A DNA stretch of 12,643 bases from Candidatus Bathyarchaeota archaeon (lineage in GTDB: Archaea > Thermoproteota > Bathyarchaeia > 40CM-2-53-6 > FEN-987). Location: positions 1 to 12,643 of the forward strand of contig JALHTB010000122.1 of assembly GCA_022865625.1 (NCBI GenBank). The letters run 5' to 3'. A program made the position numbers and the translations under genes. Below, piece by piece: positions 7,642 through 12,643 of this stretch. Below the pieces are notes generated by a model that saw only the letters and a list, made by a program, of their open reading frames with translations, ran no database searches and had not been told where the DNA came from. Position 1 is the stretch's first letter. Each line of letters opens with the position of its first letter.

Positions 7642-7683
7642 CAGGGTCACAGTCGTACTGGTTCTCTTCTGGCTGTCACCCTG
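7642..7683. repeat. Inverted repeat with 13-base arms upstream of the winged-helix gene
   Basis: CAGGGTCACAGTC (7642-7654) and GGCTGTCACCCTG (7671-7683) are inverted copies matching at 11 of 13 positions, separated by 16 bases; arm centres are 29 bp apart, close to three helical turns. It lies between the GPN stop codon (7705) and the winged-helix start (7558). A weak TATA-like GTTTAGGA near 7627-7634 sits just downstream on the minus strand. It could be an operator or an mRNA hairpin; there is no T-run to make it a standard terminator. Confidence 0.6.
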
Positions 7684-7704
7684 TTGCCAGTTCCCTCAGT
7701 CTCT

Positions 7705-8442
7705 TCAGGGTCTGAGTTCTTCCCCGCCCGTCAAGGCTCGTGTAAGAGACGCATTCAACTCAAGTAGGCCCAGGTTTGACTTTGCTGAGACTGGGATTGG
7801 CTCGTGGGTCAGACCTGTCGCGTGAACAGCCATCGCCAAGTCACGGGCAATAAGCGAAGCTGCGTCACCAGAGGTAGCCTCGAGTGCATCTTCGAGTTGC
7901 TCGATCTCGCTTCCCCATCCAACTATTGTTTCAAGTTCCTCATCTGAAACAAGATCAGCCTTTGTCAACGCATAGATCTGCGGCTGACGAAGTCGAGTGT
8001 AGACGGCTGTTGCCAAGAAGAGATTCGACACGAAGTTCATCGGGTTCCTACAAAACGGTGCATCAAGCGCATAGACAACAGCTTTTGGTTCATCGCTGAT
8101 TCCCTGAGCGAAATAGGGACCGGCTTCTCTGAAAGCAAACAGCTCAATCTGCCCAGGTGTGTCGACCAGCACAAAGTCTGGGGCCACTTGTTCAAGCTCG
8201 CCCCGAATCTCCTCAAGATGATCCGCAGCAATATCAGACGCCATTATCAGTGCGCCATTCGGACCGAGCTTGTATTTCTCCATCAATTCGTCTATGTCCA
8301 CATACTCTCTAACATCAACGTCCGGATTGTACGGCAATGCAGTTGCTCCCGGATCGAGATTGAGTATCACTGCATTCTGTTCTGAGGAGCGAAGATACTC
8401 TGAGAACGACGCAACGAGAAGCGATTTGCCGGATCCGGCCAT
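7705..8442 (-). CDS. GPN-loop GTPase (Npa3/Gpn1-type), 5' end apparently frameshifted
   Basis: A SIMIBI-class GTPase of the GPN family; eukaryotic members help assemble and import RNA polymerase, while archaeal ones act as homodimers with an unclear client. Numbering from the ATG at 8442: P-loop AGSGKS (2-7), LDPGA (29-33), the diagnostic GPN tripeptide at 60-62 (KLGPNGALI), G3 DTPGQIE (94-100), G4 TKAD (160-163) and G5 SAK (219-221). This ATG cannot be the true start: it cuts into the P-loop, whose first Gly is encoded by the codon just before it. The in-frame stretch upstream (AIFAIFVIG) is exactly the expected first beta strand, yet no ATG, GTG or TTG occurs before the stop at 8497-8499. 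An ATG at 8494 opens MSATQKAT one base out of frame. A single-base error or a real frameshift near 8470 is the simplest explanation. Family is secure. Confidence 0.92.
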   Translation of the reverse strand: MAGSGKSLLVASFSEYLRSSEQNAVILNLDPGATALPYNPDVDVREYVDIDELMEKYKLGPNGALIMASDIAADHLEEIRGELEQVAPDFVLVDTPGQIELFAFREAGPYFAQGISDEPKAVVYALDAPFCRNPMNFVSNLFLATAVYTRLRQPQIYALTKADLVSDEELETIVGWGSEIEQLEDALEATSGDAASLIARDLAMAVHATGLTHEPIPVSAKSNLGLLELNASLTRALTGGEELRP

Positions 8443-8494
8443 GCCAATAACGAATATGGCAAATATTGCAGGTCGCCTTCTGGGTTGCTGACAT
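8443..8494 (-). other. Displaced 5' end of the GPN GTPase gene (probable frameshift)
   Basis: From ATG at 8494 the minus strand reads MSATQKAT (8494-8471). If one base near 8470 is skipped, the reading continues AIFAIFVIGMAGSGKS into the GPN protein, giving a normal-looking N-terminus of about 17 residues before the P-loop methionine. As written, the two parts are in different frames. This could be an assembly or sequencing error, a true mutation, or use of a rare ATA/ATT start. Confidence 0.6.
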
Positions 8495-8866
8495 TGTCAG
8501 AGCATCGAAATATGTCTTGACCAAGGAACCCCGCAATGACTCTAGTGCAATCACCGAGCAGGCGACCGAGCGCCCTTGTCATATTTTGTGATGGGCCTTT
8601 CCGATACCTGATAAGGCCGCTCGCGACCCGGATTCCACAGTCATGATGATCCTGCATCTAGCCTGTCAGTCATTGCGGCCATGCGCGAATATGTGGACGG
8701 CGATTTTTGTGCCTTGCCATTGATGTTAGTGCTCATGGCTATGGCTTCAGTCCATCGTTGAACCACCTAGGTTCATATGATGCCTATCCAAGGTAGACGA
8801 CAACCGGAGAAGAGATCGAGTAAGGCTTGACACCGATCATTCCCAACTACTGCGAGCATTGATCTG
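8495..8866. other. Intergenic region between divergent GPN GTPase and the orphan gene
   Basis: About 370 bases without a convincing gene. It must hold the leftward GPN promoter and the rightward promoter of the 170-residue orphan, but no strong TATA box stands out (weak AT-rich spots are CATATTTCG near 8509-8517 and ATATTTTG near 8581-8588, read on opposite strands). It also contains a self-complementary stretch at 8567-8623 and a small repeat GAACC-ACCTA-GGTTC near 8759-8773. No tRNA or recognisable guide RNA was found. Confidence 0.5.
8567..8623. repeat. Foldable stem-loop region in the GPN upstream gap
   Basis: CGAGC at 8567-8571 pairs with GCTCG at 8619-8623, and inside it GGCCTT at 8594-8599 pairs with AAGGCC at 8613-8618, the inner 3' arm abutting the outer one. 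An alternative GCCC/GGGC pairing (8572-8575 with 8593-8596) is possible. It may be part of the GPN 5' leader or chance structure. Confidence 0.3.
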
Positions 8867-9379
8867 ATGACTCTCCAAATCGATGATGCCGGCGTCGGCG
8901 ACCTGCTCTATGGCGTCATAGTTGGTGCATACCGCCCAGAGACGGGAGAATTCACCTACGATGTGGTAGGTGTGGAATTCTTCCAACCGCCTAAGTTTGG
9001 CAGGAAAGCCTACCTTGAAAGGGCTTCTGAGATCGTCATGCAGATCGTGGAAAGAATGAGGCTGTTCGACAACGAACCCATACAGATCTGCAGCAGCTTC
9101 GTATTCGAGAAGGCGGTCCGGCTTCTCGAAGAGACATATGGAAAGGACAGAGTAACGGTCTCAAAAATCGTGGGCAGGGCCCAACATCTTGTGGAGACCG
9201 CCTACCTCGACGAGATAAGGAATCTCGGATACGAGCCAATTCTGGAACGTGAAGAGAAAAGGGCTAGGAGTTTCTTTCACATGCTACGCTGGCTCAAGAA
9301 GGATCCCCGGCGATTCAGACATGCGAAGACAGGCTGGCCGCGCCTGAGGCGGTACGTCAAGGCTCAGAAGGTCAGATGA
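8867..9379 (+). CDS. Conserved archaeal orphan with IDDAGVGD motif (possible RNase H-like fold)
   Basis: I do not recognise a named family. The 170-residue protein opens with LQIDDAGVGDLLYGVIVGAYR: an acidic strand end followed by a small-residue turn and a second strand, recalling the IDEAG..P..G start of RNase HII and other RNase H-fold nucleases. Next come a hairpin strand EFTYDVVGVEFFQPP (28-42), a helix YLERASEIVMQIVERMRL (49-66), a strand PIQICSSFVF (71-80), a helix to YGKDRVTVSKIVG (91-103), and a helix QHLVETAYLDEIRNLGYE (106-123) with Glu110, Asp115 and Glu116. The C-terminus is strongly basic (KKDPRRFRHAKTGWPRLRRYVKAQK), which suits nucleic-acid binding. Asp6/Asp7, Asp12 and Glu110/Asp115 could form an acidic metal site, but this is inference. 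ATG at 8867; there is no clear SD. It is followed 143 bp later by the CinA-like gene on the same strand. Confidence 0.75.
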   Translation: MTLQIDDAGVGDLLYGVIVGAYRPETGEFTYDVVGVEFFQPPKFGRKAYLERASEIVMQIVERMRLFDNEPIQICSSFVFEKAVRLLEETYGKDRVTVSKIVGRAQHLVETAYLDEIRNLGYEPILEREEKRARSFFHMLRWLKKDPRRFRHAKTGWPRLRRYVKAQKVR

Positions 9380-9416
9380 CACTCCCATGGTGACAGTGGC
9401 GATTCTGGTGACGCCG

Positions 9417-9467
9417 GCCCGCCGATCCTAGCCTGCTGTCTTCCCTGCATTACCTGTCTAGGCGGGC
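9417..9467. repeat. Long-stem inverted repeat between the orphan and CinA-like genes
   Basis: GCCCGCC (9417-9423) and GGCGGGC (9461-9467) are perfect complements. Continuing inward across a GATC bulge (9424-9427), CTAG at 9428-9431 pairs with CTAG at 9457-9460, leaving a loop of about 25 bases. No T-run follows in either direction, so a classic terminator is unlikely. It may be an RNA structure in the leader of the CinA-like gene. Confidence 0.3.
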
Positions 9468-9522
9468 TCGCGATCATGCTTATGGAGAAGGCAAGACCAA
9501 GGAGCAATTGGGGCCAGTGGCG

Positions 9523-10332
9523 ATGAGACAGCCCATCATCGAGATCATTGCGATCGGAAATGAACTGCTGATAGGAAAGACACTCGACACGAACTCGCAT
9601 TGGCTGGCCGTACAAATCGGCAAGCTCGGAGGAGAGCTCAAACGAATCACGACTGTCCGTGATCGCCATGAGGAGATCGCGAGCGCGGTCGGTGACGCTC
9701 TGTCAAGACATCCTGACTTCCTCCTAACACTCGGAGGGCTAGGTCCGACTCATGACGATATCACACTGGCAAGCCTCAGCAGATTGCTCAAACGGCGTCT
9801 CGTGGTGAACCCTGCTGCACTGGATTTCCTTCGAATGAGATACATGACGAGGTTCGGACCAAGTGTAAAGCTCACTCCTCCACGCATCAAGATGGCACGA
9901 TTCCCGAAAGGAGCTTTTCCTCTGCCAAATCCTGTCGGTACAGCTCCTGCCCCCTGCCTCAAGGTTCATGGAACAACATTGGTTTCCCTTCCAGGCGTAC
10001 CTAGGGAGATGCGAGCTATCTTCAGAGGCTCAGTAGCCCCAATAATCGAGAAGTTCGGAGGAACCGAGCGCTTCTGTGAACACTCCCTGATTTTGCGTGG
10101 CATCGCCGAGTCCTCGTTGTCACCGATAATAGACCAAGTCATGCAAGAACATCCGAAGGTCTACATCAAGTCCCATCCGCGGGGAATTGAGAAGGATGGA
10201 GCGGCAAGGATCGAGCTACACTTCCGAACCAGTGGCAAATCTGCTGAGGAATCAATGAGAGAACTGCGGTGGTCGGTTACGTTGATGAAGAAGAAGCTTC
10301 GAGGAAGAGCCTCAGTTCGGGATACACAATGA
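9523..10332 (+). CDS. CinA/COG1058-type molybdopterin-binding-domain protein (nicotinamide-nucleotide metabolism related)
   Basis: The COG1058 domain found in CinA proteins; bacterial homologues have ADP-ribose pyrophosphatase activity and their separate C-terminal domain deamidates NMN. Archaeal short forms like this have only the N-terminal MoCF-type domain. Landmarks, numbered from ATG 9523: EIIAIGNELLIGKTLDTNS (7-25), LLTLGGLGPTHDDIT (67-81), LPNPVGTAPAP (134-144), SLPGVPREM (155-163), and a KSHPRGIEKDGAARIELHF closing segment. At 269 residues the length is ordinary for the archaeal form. The start is ambiguous: ATG 9523 fits the family N-terminus best, GTG 9517 and TTG 9508 are in frame, and an AAGGAG at 9499-9504 sits too close to TTG (3 bases) and too far from ATG (18 bases). 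It converges on the zinc-ribbon gene, 53 bp apart. Exact substrate is unknown. Confidence 0.88.
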   Translation: MRQPIIEIIAIGNELLIGKTLDTNSHWLAVQIGKLGGELKRITTVRDRHEEIASAVGDALSRHPDFLLTLGGLGPTHDDITLASLSRLLKRRLVVNPAALDFLRMRYMTRFGPSVKLTPPRIKMARFPKGAFPLPNPVGTAPAPCLKVHGTTLVSLPGVPREMRAIFRGSVAPIIEKFGGTERFCEHSLILRGIAESSLSPIIDQVMQEHPKVYIKSHPRGIEKDGAARIELHFRTSGKSAEESMRELRWSVTLMKKKLRGRASVRDTQ

Positions 10333-10385
10333 TTCTGAGCGAAGAAGATAGCGCACGCTAACAGGTCACGTTGAACATGCTCAGG

Positions 10386-10589
10386 CTACTTCTTTGAAAG
10401 CCACCAGTTCAGGTACTCGTTCTGTCTGCGTCTCTTCTGCTCGTCTCCTGACTCTCTATCCAGTAGTCGCCCCTTACCTTCGAGCAGCTGCTGGAAAGTG
10501 ACTGTCAGGCCGCAACTCTTGCAAGAGTACTGCTTCAAAGCTGGATCGTAGCCGAGCGTACCGCCACATTCCAGACAGTACTGGGCCAA
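10386..10589 (-). CDS. Small zinc-ribbon protein
   Basis: A 67-residue protein with one treble-like zinc ribbon: CLECG at 5-9 and CKSCG at 23-27 provide four cysteines, with GTLGYDPALKQYS between them, as in TFIIB/TFIIS-type and ribosomal ribbons. The C-terminal half is a charged helix (LLDRESGDEQKRRRQNEYLNWWLSKK) that could contact RNA or protein. Start TTG at 10589 gives MAQYCLECGG, the natural opening for such ribbons; a stop lies five codons upstream, leaving no alternative. It follows ABCE1 on the same strand with an 87-bp gap that contains its own TATA-like element, so it is probably transcribed separately, perhaps with readthrough. Partner and function unknown; a role in transcription or translation is a guess from the fold and neighbour. 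Confidence 0.8.
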   Translation of the reverse strand: MAQYCLECGGTLGYDPALKQYSCKSCGLTVTFQQLLEGKGRLLDRESGDEQKRRRQNEYLNWWLSKK

Positions 10590-10628
10590 GCTCTTGCACT
10601 TCTAAGATGCCCTATAACTGCGGAATCA

Positions 10629-10640
10629 TAGTTAAACCTC
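10629..10640 (-). promoter_or_regulatory. TATA-like element for the zinc-ribbon gene
   Basis: On the minus strand GAGGTTTAACTATG places TTTAACTA about 45 bases ahead of the TTG start, predicting transcription from near 10608 with a leader of about 20 bases. Confidence 0.4.
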
Positions 10641-10676
10641 GCGAAAGTGTAATCGGCCAAAATGCTGGACGGTAGG

Positions 10677-12473
10677 TCAGTCGCTTGCCAAAGCGTAGTA
10701 GTATTCGCCGACGTCTTTTTGCTCTCTGTCAAGCTTACTGCCCAGTTTGTTGACGCGAGGTCTTCCGCTTGTGGGGTCGCGTCTGAAGGTTATGTCCATC
10801 TGCCTGAGGAAGCTGTTCATTCCGTCCCTGAGTGGTATTGGTTCACTTGCGTGTCCTTCTACGCCCGGTTTTCCGTCGAATATCATTAGCCTGTCTGCAA
10901 TGAAGTCCTGTGACACGATGTCGTGCTCGACGACGAATGCGAAGGCATGTTTGTCCTCTACTGTGCGACGGATAGCCTTAGCAACGGCCAATCGTTCCTC
11001 TACGTCCAGATAGGCGCTAGGCTCATCCAGAAGGTACACTTGGGAATCCTTGGCCAAACAGGCGATGATCGCAACTCTCTGCAACTCGCCCCCGCTTAGT
11101 TCCGCGACGTTCCTGTCGACTAGCTTTGCAATTCCCAGCGGCCTCAGGAATTGGTTCGCGAATGTCTCAGTTTCGTATGCTGGGCCGGCTATCGATTGGA
11201 ACAGGGACGCAACTGTTCCTTCGTATTTTGCCGAAATATACTGTGGCTTGTAGCTGACAGTCAGACCCTTCCAAGCCAGTTCGGTTCCATCATCTGATTC
11301 CTCGATGCCTGCTAGGAGTTTGATGAAGGTGGTCTTGCCGATGCCATTGGGTCCAAGGATGCCCACGACCTCACCTATGCCTGCGGACCCAGGGTTCACC
11401 GTTAGACTGAACTGTTTGAACGCCTTTTCCATCTTCGGCCACTCAAGTTGCCAGCTGTCGACTGGGGCGAAATCGCGAGGAGGTTTCACATGGAACCTGA
11501 TCGGTTCATCGCGGAACCTCATGTTCTCGTCGGGCACAAAGCCGTCAAGATAGATGTTGATGCCGACCCGAACACCGTGGACGTGAGAAACGATCCCGTA
11601 GACACCCGGCTCGCCATAGAGAACGCAGACTTGGTCTGAGAGGTAGTCAAGCATGGCGAGGTCGTGTTCAGCGAGAAGTACTGTCTTGCCCGCTTCGACA
11701 AGGCCTCTTATCGCGCGGGCAGCCCTTAGCCTCTGACTGACATCAAGATGACTCGAAGGTTCATCAAAGATGTAGACGTCTGCGTCTCGTGATGCCGCAG
11801 CTGCGATTGCGAGTCTCTGGAGTTCTCCCCCGCTCAGTACGCTCATCTGTCTCGTTTTGATCTTCTCAAGTTGTAGCAGCTCGACGAGTGTGCGGAGTCT
11901 TCCGCTCTCGTCGACTCTGCCGAGGACGTCTGAAACTTTGCCTTTCAGGTATCCGGGAATTCGATCTATGTACTGTGGCTTGTGAACAGTCTTCAGTTGT
12001 TTTGCACTAAGCTTGTCGAAGTAATCTTGGAGAATTGAACCACGATAGTTTCGAACTATATTGTGCCAGTCCGGGGGCCCCTCAAGTATTCCCAGATTCG
12101 GTACGATCTCACCCGAGAGGATCTTCAGAGCAGTCGTCTTTCCCGTTCCATTTCTGCCGACTAGTCCGGTCACAGTACCTTCTTGCGGGACAGGGAGCCT
12201 GTACAGTTTGAACGTATTCGGGCCATAGCGATAGCTGCAATCTCGCTCAAGTTCTGCGGGAAGGTTGACTATGCTGATCGCCCCGAAGGGGCATTTCTTT
12301 ATGCATATGCCACATCCGGTGCACACATCCTCTACTATGACTGGTTTCTTTTCCCCCTCGATGAACTTGATCGCACATCTTCGGTTCAGGACTTCTGGAC
12401 AGAACCTGTAGCATGGAATGCCGCAGTCGTCGGGCTTGCACCTTTCCTTTTCGAGCACAGCCACTCTCGTCAT
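10677..12473 (-). CDS. Ribosome recycling ATPase ABCE1 (Rli1)
   Basis: Essential archaeal/eukaryotic twin-ATPase that splits ribosomes after termination together with aRF1/Pelota. The 598 residues align end to end with the family. N-terminal Fe-S domain: cluster 1 cysteines 12, 17, 21 and 25 (C-x4-C-x3-C-x3-C, as in crenarchaeal proteins) and cluster 2 CTGCGICIKKCP with cysteines 51, 54, 57 and 61. NBD1: Walker A GRNGTGKT (106-113), Q-loop Gln167, signature LSGGELQR (213-220), Walker B FDEP with Glu238, H-loop His270. Hinge around EPGVYGIVS...RVGIN. NBD2: Walker A GPNGIGKT (374-381), signature 459-466, Glu484, His517. Ending: FRRDPTSGRPRVNKLGS..DREQK. NBD1 has SSHLDV where SSYLDI is usual, a small D-loop oddity. 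ATG at 12473 is preceded by GGAAGGG at a 7-base spacing. Confidence 0.98.
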   Translation of the reverse strand: MTRVAVLEKERCKPDDCGIPCYRFCPEVLNRRCAIKFIEGEKKPVIVEDVCTGCGICIKKCPFGAISIVNLPAELERDCSYRYGPNTFKLYRLPVPQEGTVTGLVGRNGTGKTTALKILSGEIVPNLGILEGPPDWHNIVRNYRGSILQDYFDKLSAKQLKTVHKPQYIDRIPGYLKGKVSDVLGRVDESGRLRTLVELLQLEKIKTRQMSVLSGGELQRLAIAAAASRDADVYIFDEPSSHLDVSQRLRAARAIRGLVEAGKTVLLAEHDLAMLDYLSDQVCVLYGEPGVYGIVSHVHGVRVGINIYLDGFVPDENMRFRDEPIRFHVKPPRDFAPVDSWQLEWPKMEKAFKQFSLTVNPGSAGIGEVVGILGPNGIGKTTFIKLLAGIEESDDGTELAWKGLTVSYKPQYISAKYEGTVASLFQSIAGPAYETETFANQFLRPLGIAKLVDRNVAELSGGELQRVAIIACLAKDSQVYLLDEPSAYLDVEERLAVAKAIRRTVEDKHAFAFVVEHDIVSQDFIADRLMIFDGKPGVEGHASEPIPLRDGMNSFLRQMDITFRRDPTSGRPRVNKLGSKLDREQKDVGEYYYALASD

Positions 12474-12508
12474 CGTAGATCCCTTCCAACGTGAGAACGC
12501 GAGATTGA

Positions 12509-12555
12509 ACTAGATTTCAAAAACGTGAGACCGACTAGATACGGAGAGAACTAGA
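12509..12555 (-). promoter_or_regulatory. ABCE1 upstream region with three TCTAGT repeats and weak TATA
   Basis: On the minus strand TCTAGT occurs at 12555-12550, 12539-12534 and 12514-12509, the outer two extended to TCTAGTTC. A weak TATA-like GTTTTTGAAA lies at 12515-12524 between repeats, predicting a start near 12493 and a leader of about 20 bases. The first copy overlaps the stop codon of the upstream acidic protein. Operator function is inferred. Confidence 0.35.
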
Positions 12556-12643
12556 AAGAGTGTTGCTCGGAGATTTCCTCCTCGCTCCACTCATCTTCTT
12601 CCCAGTCCTCGCCCTCCTCTTCATCCCAGTCTTCCTCTTCCTC
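12551..12643 (-). CDS. Acidic C-terminal tail of an unidentified protein (partial)
   Basis: The minus strand at the right edge reads 30 codons to a TAG at 12551-12553. The residues are almost all Glu and Asp, with Trp at regular points (EDWDEEEG, EDWEEDEW, SEEE) and an ending ISEQHSF. Such acidic tails with aromatic anchors occur on many chromatin, chaperone and translation-associated proteins, so the family cannot be named from this fragment. A second frame is also open here and would be extremely Arg/Lys-rich, but the acidic frame ends cleanly ahead of the ABCE1 upstream gap and is preferred. It is on the same strand as ABCE1 with 77 bp between, so cotranscription is possible. Confidence 0.55.
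   Translation of the reverse strand, partial: EEEEDWDEEEGEDWEEDEWSEEEISEQHSF

Noticed and set aside
8367..8657. Leftward open frame beginning MQDHHDCGIRV that overlaps the GPN 5' end
   Set aside because: Its 3' half is out of frame with the well-conserved GPN protein and shows no domain; it only matters as non-coding context.
8643..8710. Possible C/D box RNA (ATGATGA at 8643-8649)
   Set aside because: No matching CTGA box D or internal D'/C' boxes at the right distances.
8702..8712. T-run (CGATTTTTGTG) as a terminator
   Set aside because: There is no rightward gene ending upstream, and the flanking pairing is weak.
12543..12643. Alternative Arg/Lys-rich reading frame at the right edge
   Set aside because: Also open, but it runs on past the acidic-frame stop to a TAG in the ABCE1 upstream gap and yields an implausibly basic product; the acidic frame is preferred, with some doubt.
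1..12643. Defence island, transposon or CRISPR
   Set aside because: All identified genes are core or conserved archaeal functions; no transposase, integrase, repeat-spacer pattern or toxin-antitoxin pair was seen.

Overview
The window looks like a chromosomal housekeeping segment from an archaeon, most likely of the TACK side (Thaumarchaeota/Bathyarchaeota-like). The evidence is an ABCE1/Rli1 with crenarchaeal-type spacing of its first Fe-S cysteines, an SMC whose N-terminal head reads like those of TACK archaea (NIVQQHAVTRLAEV), a GPN-loop GTPase, a cis-prenyltransferase, a MTA/MTI phosphorylase, a COG1340 coiled-coil protein, a TraB-family protein, a stand-alone ADP-forming acyl-CoA synthetase beta subunit and a DUF4443-type winged-helix protein. 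The lineage is inferred from protein features only. No mobile element, CRISPR array, rRNA or tRNA was seen. TTG starts are common (about five of eleven genes with a visible 5' end).

Layout. Positions 1-6171 read leftward: ACD beta subunit (6171-5440), COG1340 coiled-coil protein (5372-4455), purine nucleoside/MTI phosphorylase (4376-3594), cis-prenyltransferase (3587-2805) and SMC (2634 to beyond the left edge, lacking its C-terminal head). The phosphorylase and prenyltransferase are 6 bp apart and almost certainly cotranscribed. SMC has its own candidate promoter inside an inverted repeat. A divergent region near 6172-6268 with one TATA-like element separates ACD beta from a rightward TraB-family gene (6269-6985), which converges on a leftward winged-helix DUF4443 gene (7558-6995). 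Upstream of that lies a 13-bp-arm inverted repeat and then the leftward GPN GTPase (7705 to about 8494), whose 5' end appears frameshifted.

A non-coding stretch (about 8495-8866) is followed by two rightward genes: a 170-residue archaeal orphan with an N-terminal IDDAGVGD motif recalling RNase H-fold enzymes (8867-9379), and a CinA/COG1058 molybdopterin-binding-domain protein (9523-10332). The right end is leftward again: a small zinc-ribbon protein (10589-10386), the ribosome-recycling ATPase ABCE1 (12473-10677), and the acidic, Trp-studded C-terminal tail of a gene running off the right edge (12643-12551).

The genes mostly serve core processes (chromosome organisation, lipid carrier synthesis, purine/methionine salvage, acyl-CoA energy conversion, ribosome recycling, GTPase-assisted assembly). 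I found no obvious defence or novel multi-gene system. The items most worth a second look are the GPN frameshift, the inverted repeats upstream of the winged-helix gene and around the SMC promoter, the triple TCTAGT repeat upstream of ABCE1, and the IDDAGVGD orphan.
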